Assembly: GCF_003026815.1 (NCBI RefSeq)
Contig: NZ_PYOG01000027.1
Location: forward strand, 1-51,016
Direction of reading: 5' to 3'
DNA length: 51,016 bases
Source of the DNA: Photobacterium damselae
GTDB lineage: Bacteria > Pseudomonadota > Gammaproteobacteria > Enterobacterales > Vibrionaceae
Shown: positions 20,504 to 31,139 of the stretch, in pieces
Layout: the number at the start of each line of letters is the position of its first letter
Position numbering within the stretch: position 1 is the stretch's first letter
The notes under the pieces: model-generated
The model's database searches: none
Told to the model about the DNA's origin: nothing
Seen by the model: the letters and a program-made list of their open reading frames with translations, nothing else
Program-made: the position numbers and the translations under genes

Positions 20504-20561
20504 CTCGGTTCTTTTTTTCGTTCCTTGCTTCCCCAGGATAACCGAGCCGACAAGGGAAGCT
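20504..20561 (+). promoter_or_regulatory. Structured rpsF leader, candidate S6:S18 autoregulatory motif
   Basis: GCTTCCC (20528-20534) can pair with GGGAAGC (20555-20561), enclosing AACCGAGCCGAC. CTCGGTT (20504-20510) can also pair with AACCGAG (20541-20547). The two helices interlock, so they form either a pseudoknot or alternative folds. The rpsF leader of many bacteria binds the S6:S18 complex for feedback control, and a CCG element next to a stem fits that motif. The stop at 20561 is 13 nt before the AAGGAG of rpsF. Confidence 0.55.
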
Positions 20562-20584
20562 GAATAATCCGTAAGGAGCAACCA

Positions 20585-20971
20585 ATGCGTCATTACGAAA
20601 TCGTATTCATGGTGCACCCTGATCAAAGCGAGCAAGTTGCTGGCATGATCGAGCGTTACACTGCTGCTATCAAAGATTCTGGTGGTCAGATTCACCGTCT
20701 AGAAGATTGGGGTCGTCGTCAAATGGCTTACCCAATCAACAAACTGCACAAAGCACACTACGTTCTAATGAACGTTGAAGCTGAGCAGGCTGTTATTGAC
20801 GAGCTTGAGTCAAACTTCCGCTTCAACGACGCAGTGATCCGTAACATGATCATGCGTACTAAAGGCGCTATCACTGAGCCATCTCCAATGATGAAGGCTA
20901 AAGAAGAGCGTTTCACTAAGCGTGAAGAGCGTGCAGAAGCACAATCTGAAGGCGAAGCAGCTGCTGAGTAA
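20585..20971 (+). CDS. rpsF: 30S ribosomal protein S6
   Basis: S6 binds S18 and helps build the platform of the 30S subunit. The 128-aa protein starts [18 protein letters not shown] and contains [15 protein letters not shown] and [12 protein letters not shown]. It ends in an acidic Glu/Ala-rich tail, the part glutamylated by RimK in E. coli. AAGGAG at 20574-20579 is well placed. Codon use is highly biased. It is the first gene of rpsF-priB-rpsR-rplI. Confidence 0.97.
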   Translation: MRHYEIVFMVHPDQSEQVAGMIERYTAAIKDSGGQIHRLEDWGRRQMAYPINKLHKAHYVLMNVEAEQAVIDELESNFRFNDAVIRNMIMRTKGAITEPSPMMKAKEERFTKREERAEAQSEGEAAAE

Positions 20972-20978
20972 TTTATAA

Positions 20979-21281
20979 ATGACCAATCGTCTGGAGTTAG
21001 TTGGTACTATTGCCAAACAACCCAAGCGAAGCCAATCTCCTGCGGGAATACCTCATTGTCACTTTGTGCTTGAGCATCGCTCGATACAACAGGAAGCCGG
21101 CTTACCACGCCAAGTATATTGTTATATTAACGTGGTAGTCAGCGGCAAAGGTCAACAAGTACTCACTCAAGATTTAGCTATCGGTAGTCATATTAAGGTA
21201 GGAGGTTTTATCTCTTATCAAACCGGCCGTAATGGCATTGGTAAATTAGTATTACATGCCGATCACATTGACATAATTTAG
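20979..21281 (+). CDS. priB: Primosomal replication protein N, PriB
   Basis: PriB is a dimeric OB-fold ssDNA-binding protein that works with PriA and DnaT to restart stalled forks. The 100-aa protein starts MTNRLELVGTIAKQPKRS and has VSGKGQQV and GGFISYQTGRNGIGKLVLHA typical of the family. It begins 7 nt after rpsF with little ribosome-binding site of its own, which suggests translational coupling. Its codon use is much less biased than that of its ribosomal neighbours. Confidence 0.94.
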   Translation: MTNRLELVGTIAKQPKRSQSPAGIPHCHFVLEHRSIQQEAGLPRQVYCYINVVVSGKGQQVLTQDLAIGSHIKVGGFISYQTGRNGIGKLVLHADHIDII

Positions 21282-21293
21282 ATCAGGAGATAG

Positions 21294-21524
<231 letters not shown>

Positions 21525-21562
21525 TCGGTAGTAGTTTTTAGACTTTTATAGAGGACAAGATA

Positions 21563-22015
21563 ATGCAAGTTATTCTACTTGATAAAATCGCTAACCTAGG
21601 TGGCCTTGGCGACCAAGTTAACGTAAAAGCTGGCTACGCTCGTAACTTCCTTATCCCACAAGCTAAGGCAGTAATGGCAACTAAAGCTAACGTTGAAATG
21701 TTCGAAGCACGTCGTGCAGAGCTAGAAGCTAAAGTTGCTGAGCAACAAGCTGCTGCTCAAGCTCGCGCTGAAGCACTAAACGCACTAGAAGCTGTAGTTA
21801 TCGCTTCTAAAGCTGGTGACGAAGGTAAACTATTCGGTTCTATCGGTACTCGTGACATCGCTGACGCTGTAACTGCAGCTGGCGTTGCACTAGTTAAGAG
21901 CGAAGTACGTCTACCTGAAGGTGCACTACGCACTACTGGCGAATTCGAAGTTAGCATCCAGCTAAACTCTGATGTATTCGCAACTGTTAAACTAAACGTT
22001 GTTGCTGCAGAGTAA
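21563..22015 (+). CDS. rplI: 50S ribosomal protein L9
   Basis: L9 has two RNA-binding domains joined by a long helix and binds 23S rRNA near the L1 stalk. The 150-aa protein starts [22 protein letters not shown] and has the Ala/Glu-rich connecting helix (about 41-75) and [15 protein letters not shown]. It is last in the operon, followed by a terminator. Confidence 0.97.
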   Translation: MQVILLDKIANLGGLGDQVNVKAGYARNFLIPQAKAVMATKANVEMFEARRAELEAKVAEQQAAAQARAEALNALEAVVIASKAGDEGKLFGSIGTRDIADAVTAAGVALVKSEVRLPEGALRTTGEFEVSIQLNSDVFATVKLNVVAAE

Positions 22016-22037
22016 TCGCTTTTAGCTTTAATAGAAA

Positions 22038-22062
22038 AACCAGCCTCCGGGCTGGTTTTTTT
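22038..22062 (+). terminator. Rho-independent terminator after rplI
   Basis: AACCAGCC (22038-22045) pairs with GGCTGGTT (22050-22057) around TCCG, followed by a run of T. Confidence 0.9.
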
Positions 22063-22102
22063 GTTTGTGCGTATTATTTCTCGCTTTCTCGCTTTCTCGA
22101 TC

Positions 22103-22870
22103 TTACATCTTAAACAACATATTAATCATAGTTGTTGAGTCACGCTTTTCTAGCCCATCGGGCACCCAGCTATACAGTTTCTGCGTATTGGAAATCTTAA
22201 TCGCAATGCGCTCGGTAACTGAGCTGGTCATATTCAGTTCACTCTCTATCGTACTGTTACTGTTACCTACCACACCCGTTAAGCTTGCTGAGAACTCAAC
22301 TGTTTTCGATGGTTTCCAAGTCATGGTGGTATAGCCACGTAAAATAGGCTCATCGACCAAGTTTCGCTTGATGATGTCGCCCGAGCCAATCTCATCTAAA
22401 TTGGGCTCTTGGTGGCGATAACCGGGACCGGCTTCTGCTCGCATCTGAAAATCTTGTAAACGAAATAAACGGTAACCTAAACCACTTGAGAAGGTAAAGT
22501 CGGCATAATAAGGGCCATAACGGTCATCGATGTAATTGGCGTTACCAAAAACATAGGTTCGGTCATCGATGATCATGTTTGACTGAACTTCAATTGAACC
22601 TTTACGTTTATCTTCTTCACCGTCTTTTTCTGCCAATAAGAATTTAAATTCAGCCGTATTATAAAAGCGCTGTTTGGTGTAGATAAATTTAAGACGGGTA
22701 TTCATCGACTGTGAATCTGAGTTACCTGAGAGCGATTGATAACCCAGTTCCAGCTCTGTGGTGAGAGGTGATGGCACCGACTCTTCATTCGTTTCATCGG
22801 GTGTTTGAGCTGTTTCAGCGTAGGCAGCGGTATTTGCCAATAACAATAACATCAGTAAATAGCGAGCCAA
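22103..22870 (-). CDS. DUF481 (YdiY-like) outer-membrane protein
   Basis: The 255-aa protein has a signal peptide (MARYLLMLLLLANTAAYA, cleavage near residue 18) and then alternating amphipathic strands (ELELGYQSLSGNSDSQS; NTRLKFIYTKQRFYN; GLGYRLFRLQDFQ; RAEAGPGYRHQ). It ends in MINMLFKM, with a C-terminal aromatic strand as in outer-membrane barrels. This matches the DUF481 or salt-induced outer-membrane family. Function is not established. It is convergent with rplI and divergent from dnaB. Confidence 0.8.
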   Translation of the reverse strand: MARYLLMLLLLANTAAYAETAQTPDETNEESVPSPLTTELELGYQSLSGNSDSQSMNTRLKFIYTKQRFYNTAEFKFLLAEKDGEEDKRKGSIEVQSNMIIDDRTYVFGNANYIDDRYGPYYADFTFSSGLGYRLFRLQDFQMRAEAGPGYRHQEPNLDEIGSGDIIKRNLVDEPILRGYTTMTWKPSKTVEFSASLTGVVGNSNSTIESELNMTSSVTERIAIKISNTQKLYSWVPDGLEKRDSTTMINMLFKM

Positions 22871-23149
22871 AACAACCTCTCAACAGTATAGGGTGAATAT
22901 TTTTAGGAAGGGGAGTATACCTGAGCTCTTTCCTACCTTCGAATGATACTCGATTATAACGTTCACTTATGCAGCAAAGAATGTGCAGTGTATCGGGATT
23001 TTGTCAGCATTTAGTTAGGAATCACTATTTCTTCCTCCATTGCCTCACAAAAGGAGTCATAATTAAAATGCTAACGAAGAAAACTAATGGTCTCGGATTG
23101 GATAGGGTATACTAACCAGCTTCACTTTCGGTAACGCACAGCAATTCTT

Positions 23150-24547
23150 ATGGCAGAAACTAGTAAATCGTACAAAGTAAAAGATAAACAGATGGATGCA
23201 ATCAAAATGCCTCCACACTCCCTAGAAGCTGAGCAATCGGTGCTAGGTGGCTTAATGTTGGATAACGAGAAGTGGGACACCGTTGCTGAAAAAGTAGTGG
23301 CGAAAGATTTCTACAGTCGTCCCCATCGCCTTATCTTTGAATCTGCCGCCGCGATACTTGATGGTGGTCAGCCACTGGATTTGATTACGCTTTCTGAACA
23401 GTTAGAACAGAATGATAAATTAGAAGATGTGGGTGGTTTTGCCTATCTGGCTGAGCTTGCTAAAAACACCCCATCAGCGGCGAACATTTCAGCGTATGCC
23501 GATATTGTTCGTGAGCGTGCCATTATTCGAGACATGATTGGTGTGGCAAATGAAATTGCTGATGCCGGTTACGATCCTCAAGGTCGCACTACCGACGACC
23601 TACTGGATATGGCTGAGAGTAAAGTATTTGCCATTGGTGAACAGCGAACTAACGATAAAGAAGGGCCGCAGAATGTCGACTCTATCTTGGAAAAAACGTT
23701 AGAAAGAATCGAGCTGCTGTACCAATCACCACAAGACGGTGTGACTGGGGTATCGACTGGATTTAGCGATCTAAATAAGAAAACCGCAGGTATGCAGCCG
23801 TCTGACTTGATTATCGTTGCTGCCCGTCCATCTATGGGTAAAACCACGTTTGCGATGAACTTATGTGAGAACGCAGCAATGGATCAAGATAAGCCCGTTC
23901 TTATCTTCTCGCTTGAGATGCCATCAGAACAGATCATGATGCGTATGTTAGCGTCGTTATCTCGAGTTGACCAAACCAAGATCCGTACGGGTCAGTTAGA
24001 TGATGAAGATTGGGCTCGAATTTCATCGACCATGGGCTTATTGATGCAAAAGAAAAATATTTTCATCGATGATAGCTCAGGCTTAACACCGACCGAAGTG
24101 CGTTCACGTGCTCGTCGAATTGCCCGAGACCACGGCGGTATCAGCCTTATCATGGTCGACTACTTACAGTTAATGCGCGTACCGGGAATGCAAGATAACC
24201 GTACCTTAGAGATTGCGGAGATTTCGCGCTCGTTAAAAGCATTAGCGAAAGAATTGAACGTGCCTGTTGTGGCGCTGTCTCAGCTTAACCGTTCCTTGGA
24301 ACAACGAGCGGATAAACGACCAGTAAACTCAGATTTGCGTGAATCCGGTGCGATCGAGCAGGATGCCGACTTGATCATGTTTATCTATCGAGATGAAGTT
24401 TATCACGAAGACAGTGCGCTAAAAGGCATTGCTGAAATCATCATTGGTAAGCAACGTAACGGTCCTATCGGTACGGTTCGTCTGACTTTCCAAGGCCAGT
24501 TCTCGCGCTTTGATAATTACGCGGGTCCGGCATTTGATGAAGAATGA
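23150..24547 (+). CDS. dnaB: Replicative DNA helicase DnaB
   Basis: DnaB is the hexameric 5'-3' helicase of the replication fork, loaded by DnaC- or DciA-type factors and interacting with DnaG primase. The 465-aa protein has the N-terminal PPHSLEAEQSVLGGLMLDN, a P-loop ARPSMGKTT at about 224-232, the Walker B motif IMVDYLQLM and SQLNRSLEQRADKRP. No intein is present. TATACT at 23108-23113 is a possible -10. alr follows after 38 nt. Confidence 0.96.
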   Translation: MAETSKSYKVKDKQMDAIKMPPHSLEAEQSVLGGLMLDNEKWDTVAEKVVAKDFYSRPHRLIFESAAAILDGGQPLDLITLSEQLEQNDKLEDVGGFAYLAELAKNTPSAANISAYADIVRERAIIRDMIGVANEIADAGYDPQGRTTDDLLDMAESKVFAIGEQRTNDKEGPQNVDSILEKTLERIELLYQSPQDGVTGVSTGFSDLNKKTAGMQPSDLIIVAARPSMGKTTFAMNLCENAAMDQDKPVLIFSLEMPSEQIMMRMLASLSRVDQTKIRTGQLDDEDWARISSTMGLLMQKKNIFIDDSSGLTPTEVRSRARRIARDHGGISLIMVDYLQLMRVPGMQDNRTLEIAEISRSLKALAKELNVPVVALSQLNRSLEQRADKRPVNSDLRESGAIEQDADLIMFIYRDEVYHEDSALKGIAEIIIGKQRNGPIGTVRLTFQGQFSRFDNYAGPAFDEE

Positions 24548-24585
24548 TGAAGAATAAAAATAATTCCACAAAACTAGGATTTTGA

Positions 24586-25665
24586 ATGAAAGCTGCGACC
24601 GCTCATATTGATACAGAAGCATTGACGCACAATTTGCGCCAGCTGAGAACTCAAGCACCCAACAGTAAGATTTTGGCCGTTGTAAAAGCCAACGCTTATG
24701 GCCACGGTTTATTGCATGTGGCAAAGAGCTTGCCAACGGTTGATGCATACGGTGCTGCACGTATTGAAGAAGCATTGACGCTGCGTGCTGGTGGAATTGT
24801 TAAACCGATTTTATTACTAGAAGGCTTCTATTCTCCTTCTGATTTACCTGTATTAGTAACCAATAACATTCATACAGTCGTGCACTCTATCGAGCAATTA
24901 GAGGCTCTAGAGCAGGCAAAACTTGATGGCCCTGTTGTTGTTTGGCTAAAAATTGATACTGGTATGCATCGTCTTGGTGTTCGCCCTGAGCAGATTGATG
25001 AGTTTATTACTCGTCTTCATGCGTGTCACAACGTAGCGAAACCACTGCGCTACATCAGCCATTTTGGTTGTGCAGACGATCTGCAAAGCGATGTGACCAA
25101 TCAGCAACTTGAGACTTTCTTAGCATTAACGGAAGGTTGTACTGGGGAGCGCTCTTTGGCCGCTTCTGCTGGCGTGTTAGCATGGCCAGACAGTCACTTA
25201 GAGTGGATTCGTCCTGGTATTGTTATGTACGGGATTTCTCCGTTTGCTGAACCTGAAATGTCGGCGTCGGCTTATAACTTAAAGCCTGTGATGACCCTGA
25301 CATCAAGCTTGATTGCCGTACGCGATGTGAAAAAAGGCGAGCAAGTGGGCTATGGTGGTAACTGGACCAGCGAACGTGACACAAAAGTTGGCGTTATTGC
25401 GATTGGTTACGGTGATGGCTATCCTCGTTCTGCGCCCAATGGCACACCGATATTAGTGAATGGCCGCATTGTGCCAATGGCCGGTCGTGTCTCAATGGAT
25501 ATGCTTACTGTCGATCTTGGCCCAGATGCTCAAGATAAAGTTGGCGATGAAGCCATTTTATGGGGTAACGGATTACCAGCTGAAGTGGTTGCTGAGCACA
25601 TAGGTACGATTGCCTATGAGTTAGTAACTAAATTGACTTCGCGCGTTGCCATGACCTACACCTAA
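24586..25665 (+). CDS. alr: Alanine racemase
   Basis: This PLP enzyme makes D-alanine for peptidoglycan. The 359-aa protein has the PLP lysine in [11 protein letters not shown] (K about 34), [10 protein letters not shown], and the catalytic tyrosine region [33 protein letters not shown] motif around residues 255-285, and [10 protein letters not shown]. The dnaB-alr pair is conserved in gammaproteobacteria. Confidence 0.96.
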   Translation: MKAATAHIDTEALTHNLRQLRTQAPNSKILAVVKANAYGHGLLHVAKSLPTVDAYGAARIEEALTLRAGGIVKPILLLEGFYSPSDLPVLVTNNIHTVVHSIEQLEALEQAKLDGPVVVWLKIDTGMHRLGVRPEQIDEFITRLHACHNVAKPLRYISHFGCADDLQSDVTNQQLETFLALTEGCTGERSLAASAGVLAWPDSHLEWIRPGIVMYGISPFAEPEMSASAYNLKPVMTLTSSLIAVRDVKKGEQVGYGGNWTSERDTKVGVIAIGYGDGYPRSAPNGTPILVNGRIVPMAGRVSMDMLTVDLGPDAQDKVGDEAILWGNGLPAEVVAEHIGTIAYELVTKLTSRVAMTYT

Positions 25666-25680
25666 CAACAGAGAATCTGG

Positions 25681-26961
25681 ATGAGGTTGATGACATCACA
25701 TATATCTAAGGCCGTGGCAGTTGCTACGGCTTTCTTTTGCTTTCCAACTGTGGGGGCCGCAAGCGGTGACGACAAGCAGGAAGATAAGAACTCTTCTTGG
25801 TATCACGATGCCGCTGCCGTCCCTTTTGCTTTTTCAACCGACAGCATGGGCTTTTCTATTGGCTTGGCCGGAGTTGTAAAAGGGGCGGGTCAACCACAGG
25901 CTTCATTGCTTGGTGCTGGGCTTGTAACCAACAAAGGCACATGGATGACCTATTTGGGGGCCTATAATTTTGCGCCATCTGAGCAAGGACGTTGGCTATT
26001 GGGAACTGAGCTTTATAGCGCAAACTATCAAGATTTTGATTACTTTCTTGGTGCGGGTGCTGGAAATGATTCCAGTACTGATGATGCCGTTATCGCCGAT
26101 GCCAATGAAGCTTGGTATCAATTGAGTGCTCGTTATATTTTGCCATGGGGCAGTGCTAAGCAAGAGCCGATCAAGTCAGCACTTATTCCTACTCGTAAAA
26201 TTACAGGTCATGCGCCTTGGAACAGTGGGGTCTCATCCATTGAATTTCGTCCTTTCTATCAATCACGTCAGTTTGAGCATTCTCCATCGCTGCCAACAAC
26301 TCAGTTTTCAACCGCAGATAGTGTGTGGGGACTAGAAACTCGTTTAGATTGGGATAATCAAAACAATACTCGAAACCCAACCGAAGGCAGCCATACCCAA
26401 GTTAAGTTAACCTATGATCCAGGGGCATCGGAGCGACCAAGTTGGTGGAAATGGGAAATCAATCAAAGTTGGTTTTGGAATTTGGGCCAATGGGGTGATT
26501 TGTTTGATCAACAAGTGATTGCTTTTAACGTCTACACCGCAGATACCCCAAGTTGGAATAATCGCGAGAGCGTTTCTGGTCAAGAGCAATATCAGCGACC
26601 TCCTGAGTTTGCCGCAGTACGTTTAGGTGGTTTATATCGTTTACGCAGTTATCAAGGTGGACGATTTGCTGGGCGTTCAGCGCTAAGTTATAGCTTAGAG
26701 TACCGAGTAATGCCAGAGTGGCAGCCTTTAGGTGGTTGGCCTGTTTTTGATTGGTATGATGTACCGTGGTGGCAGTGGGTTGCTTTTGTTGATGCAGGAC
26801 GCGTTGCCGACAGTTATTCGCTTTCTACTTTACACCAAGACATGAAATGGAGCGCAGGTGGCGCAATGCGATTCCAAGTTGAAGGGGTTGTTGTTCGTGC
26901 TGAAATGGCATGGGGCCAAGAAGAGAGCACGTTCCGAGTGATGGTGAATCAGCCGTTTTAA
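25681..26961 (+). CDS. BamA/TamA-family outer-membrane barrel protein without POTRA domains
   Basis: The 426-aa protein has a signal peptide (to about residue 26, ...PTVGAAS) followed almost at once by barrel strands. Near the C-terminus are RLGGLYRLRSYQGGRFAGRS-type (about 314-333) and AFVDAGRVAD motifs of the Omp85/bacterial surface antigen family, ending VMVNQPF with a terminal Phe. There is no room for POTRA repeats, so it is a barrel-only member. It is unusually rich in Trp. The ATG at 25690 (residue 4) is an alternative start. It lies 15 nt after alr and may be co-transcribed. Substrate and role are unknown. Confidence 0.8.
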   Translation: MRLMTSHISKAVAVATAFFCFPTVGAASGDDKQEDKNSSWYHDAAAVPFAFSTDSMGFSIGLAGVVKGAGQPQASLLGAGLVTNKGTWMTYLGAYNFAPSEQGRWLLGTELYSANYQDFDYFLGAGAGNDSSTDDAVIADANEAWYQLSARYILPWGSAKQEPIKSALIPTRKITGHAPWNSGVSSIEFRPFYQSRQFEHSPSLPTTQFSTADSVWGLETRLDWDNQNNTRNPTEGSHTQVKLTYDPGASERPSWWKWEINQSWFWNLGQWGDLFDQQVIAFNVYTADTPSWNNRESVSGQEQYQRPPEFAAVRLGGLYRLRSYQGGRFAGRSALSYSLEYRVMPEWQPLGGWPVFDWYDVPWWQWVAFVDAGRVADSYSLSTLHQDMKWSAGGAMRFQVEGVVVRAEMAWGQEESTFRVMVNQPF

Positions 26962-27006
26962 TATCTGATTATCATGACCAGAGCAGCATAACGAAATAAA
27001 AATCAG

Positions 27007-27038
27007 ACGGATGCTATCAGTTCTTGGCATCCGTTTTT
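27007..27038. terminator. Terminator between the BamA-like gene and yjbQ-like gene
   Basis: ACGGATGC (27007-27014) pairs with GCATCCGT (27027-27034), followed by five T. It serves the plus-strand gene and lies at the end of the convergent minus-strand gene. Confidence 0.75.
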
Positions 27039-27058
27039 ATTTGGATAGTTATGAATGG

Positions 27059-27478
27059 TTACTCACCTTGTAAAGTCACCATTAAATGGCGGCGGCCACC
27101 ATAATCACGGTGCTCTCCTAAGTAAATACCTTGCCATGTTCCTAATGCTAATCGGCCATTTTTAATCGGGATCATCACACTACTTCCTAATAATGACGCT
27201 TTGATATGAGCGGGCATATCATCATCACCTTCGTAGGTATGGCGATAGTAGGGCGCACGTTCAGGAACCAGTTTATTGATATGAGCTTCAAGATCGCTAC
27301 GAACGGTAGGATCGGCATTCTCATTAATGGTTAAGCTGGCTGAAGTATGCAAAATAAAGATATGGCATAACCCTACTGTATATTGCGCCAGTTCAGGCAG
27401 TTGTTGTTCTATTTCGTCGCTGATCAGATGAAATCCCCGTGATTTCGCTGTCAGTTCAATCTGTTTCTGTTGCCACAT
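27059..27478 (-). CDS. YjbQ/UPF0047 family protein
   Basis: The 139-aa protein matches the YjbQ (UPF0047, secondary thiamine-phosphate synthase-like) family. Motifs are [33 protein letters not shown] (read [17 protein letters not shown]), [13 protein letters not shown] and [14 protein letters not shown]. The conserved His, Glu and Asp residues probably bind a metal. Some members have weak thiamine-phosphate synthase activity, but the physiological role is unclear. A GAGG site precedes the ATG. It is convergent with the BamA-like gene. Confidence 0.88.
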   Translation of the reverse strand: MWQQKQIELTAKSRGFHLISDEIEQQLPELAQYTVGLCHIFILHTSASLTINENADPTVRSDLEAHINKLVPERAPYYRHTYEGDDDMPAHIKASLLGSSVMIPIKNGRLALGTWQGIYLGEHRDYGGRRHLMVTLQGE

Positions 27479-27612
27479 CTGTATATCCTCAGGGGATCTA
27501 TCCCTATTCCAAATGACTATTTATCGGTATTATCAATCTTGTTTTTCATGATTTTACGCAATGACTAGGCTTATCATATCTCGTCATACTCAGTCATTAG
27601 ATGTAAAATTAG

Positions 27613-29364
<1,752 letters not shown>

Positions 29365-29398
29365 GCGTTATTGCATAAATAGCAGATAGCTTAAACAA

Positions 29399-29425
29399 AA
29401 AACGCCGCACTCGATGCGGCGTTTT
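29399..29425. terminator. Bidirectional terminator between pgi and the cold-shock gene
   Basis: AAAACGCCGCA (29399-29409) pairs with TGCGGCGTTTT (29415-29425). This symmetric hairpin can end both convergent genes. Confidence 0.85.
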
Positions 29426-29452
29426 CGTATAACAATGGAGCGGTTACCTGTT

Positions 29453-29659
29453 TTACAGTGCAACAACTTCACTTGCTTGTGGACCTTTCTGGCCATCAGT
29501 GACGATGAATTCCACGCTTTGACCTTCACGCAGGGTACGACGGCCTTGAGATTGGATCGCACTGTAATGTACGAACACATCTTTGCCATCAACACCAGAG
29601 ATAAAACCAAATCCTTTTTCATCGTTGAACCACTTAACGGTTCCAGTCAGTTTACTCAT
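29453..29659 (-). CDS. Cold-shock family RNA-binding protein (Csp)
   Basis: The 68-aa single-domain OB-fold protein carries RNP1 (KGFGFI) and RNP2 (VFVHYSAI) and starts [19 protein letters not shown]. It acts as an RNA chaperone or antiterminator. Which paralogue of E. coli (CspA/C/E/D) it corresponds to cannot be decided. AAAGGAAAT precedes the ATG. About 270 nt of noncoding DNA lie upstream, enough for the long leader common in cold-induced csp genes, but no defined cold-box was identified. Confidence 0.93.
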   Translation of the reverse strand: MSKLTGTVKWFNDEKGFGFISGVDGKDVFVHYSAIQSQGRRTLREGQSVEFIVTDGQKGPQASEVVAL

Positions 29660-29893
29660 TTACGATATTTCCTTTGAATGAGATTGCTTGTAACGTGCTG
29701 TTGCCAGCCTCTTGCTGTTTTTGAGTATCGGCTAATTAGGTAACCAGATGCTTATCAAACATAATAAAGTCTAGCCGCTATTTTTTAAGCTGAATAGTTT
29801 TTTGTGATGATTTTATGAGCTTGGTAGAGGTTGGGAATGCAATTGGTGGAGAGAGTCACAAAGGTAAGATTCACAAGGAAAAAAGAGAAAATG

Positions 29894-29919
29894 CTGGCTT
29901 ATTTCGACCGATAAGCCAG
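29894..29919 (-). terminator. Putative terminator after the CheX-like gene
   Basis: CTGGCTTAT (29894-29902) pairs with ATAAGCCAG (29911-29919). On the minus strand it is followed by the T-rich stretch CATTTTCTCTTTTTT. It lies 10 nt past the CheX-like stop. Confidence 0.65.
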
Positions 29920-29928
29920 ACATGATAA

Positions 29929-30390
29929 TTAATCAAAACAGATCTCAATAAATGCGCGTCCATAGTCAGACTCAAACGGCATAATGATCACCGCTCCTTC
30001 ACATTTGTGAGTAATGGTATGGCCGCGACCTGATACAACAGCTGGTGTTGCCATATCAAAATCGTAACCTTTGTCGGCTAAAATACGTTTGGCACCACCG
30101 GTAACCATATTGGTGATTTCACCTACCATATCTGTGATTTCTTCATTAATTCCCACCGGACGTTCGCCGACCATGCGGTGCATAATTTCTAGCGCGAGTT
30201 TCTCATCGAAGGTGATCGACATCGACCCTTTAGTTTGGGGGCCAATCATTCCGATAAGACCAGACACATCACCACGGGCAATTTCGTCTTTCTTTAATCG
30301 CGGTTTTTGCGGGCTAAGCTCCATAGTGGTCATAGTCTGTACCACGTTGAGTAAGGAGGCGAGAAATGGGTTTACAAATTCTGCTTTCAT
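29929..30390 (-). CDS. CheX-like chemotaxis phosphatase family protein
   Basis: The 153-aa protein resembles CheX/CheC-type CheY phosphatases: VQTMTTMELSPQKP, GLIGMIGPQTKGSMSITFDE, then EITDMVGEITNMVTGGAK, where the E-x2-N motif (EITN) is the family's catalytic signature. It could dephosphorylate a response regulator, perhaps one outside the main chemotaxis operon. It follows zur at 30 nt on the same strand, so the two may be co-transcribed. AAGGAAAG precedes the ATG. Confidence 0.82.
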   Translation of the reverse strand: MKAEFVNPFLASLLNVVQTMTTMELSPQKPRLKKDEIARGDVSGLIGMIGPQTKGSMSITFDEKLALEIMHRMVGERPVGINEEITDMVGEITNMVTGGAKRILADKGYDFDMATPAVVSGRGHTITHKCEGAVIIMPFESDYGRAFIEICFD

Positions 30391-30420
30391 AAAGATGTTC
30401 TTTCCTTAATGTCACTAAGG

Positions 30421-30870
30421 CTATTGTTTTGAGCTCAAGCAGTCGCGACAAACGCCATGGCTTTCTACCACATGGTGGTCAACCTTGAAGCCGTATTTTT
30501 CTGTTTTTTGGCGCAATAGTTTGGCTAAATCATCGTCATGGCACTCTTCCACATAACCGCATTCATCGCAAATCAGCAATTGTGAGCAGTGATCGGCATG
30601 GCCTAGCACGCAACAGGCAATGTAACTGTTGGTGGATTCGACTTTGTGAATAAACCCTTGAGCCATCAAAAAGTCCAGTGCGCGATACACTGTTGGTGGC
30701 TTAGCCTGAGGTTCACTCACTTTTAGCAGATCCAGCAGTTCATAGGCAGTAATTGAGCTATGGTGCTCAATAATCAAAGCCAATACCTTTAGGCGTTGCG
30801 GTGTTAAACGCACACCTCGTTGATCACATAGCTGTTGTGCTTTTTCCAGCAGCTGTGTTTGATTTGCCAT
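30421..30870 (-). CDS. zur: Zinc uptake regulator Zur (Fur family)
   Basis: Zur represses zinc-uptake genes when zinc is sufficient. The 149-aa protein has the Fur-family winged helix (RLTPQRLKVLALI; PPTVYRALDFLMAQGF) and a Cys-rich structural zinc site (LICDECGYVEEC and C-terminal CRDC), the pattern of Zur rather than Fur. GAGGTC precedes the ATG. The neighbouring dusA and pspG match the E. coli zur-dusA-pspG neighbourhood. Confidence 0.92.
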   Translation of the reverse strand: MANQTQLLEKAQQLCDQRGVRLTPQRLKVLALIIEHHSSITAYELLDLLKVSEPQAKPPTVYRALDFLMAQGFIHKVESTNSYIACCVLGHADHCSQLLICDECGYVEECHDDDLAKLLRQKTEKYGFKVDHHVVESHGVCRDCLSSKQ

Positions 30871-30966
30871 AAGACCTCAAAAAATAACGATAAGCAACTT
30901 AGTGTACCATAGCCGAGGCTTAAAGGTATTCGTTTGCGAGGAGATATAAACTGAGCAAGAGCAAAT

Positions 30967-30995
30967 TTGAAGCATAGGGTTTCGATCTGTATAAT
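30967..30995 (+). promoter_or_regulatory. Strong sigma-70 promoter upstream of dusA
   Basis: TTGAAG (30967-30972), a 17-nt spacer and perfect TATAAT (30990-30995). It directs transcription toward dusA, with a start near 31002 and a leader of about 138 nt. The discriminator is C-rich. Confidence 0.65.
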
Positions 30996-31139
30996 CCCGC
31001 TCCCTATTCTTGTAACCTTGCAAGCTTTTGAGTCTGAGTTAAGACCAACGACCTCTCGATTACAAAGAAACACCATTTATCTAGCTTCGCCATAGTGGGT
31101 TATATAGCTAAGGCGCTGAAATTTAGTGAGATTTTAACT

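Noticed and set aside
29414..29677. Plus-strand frame opposite the cold-shock gene
   Set aside because: It is the antisense shadow of a highly conserved csp gene and the shared terminator.
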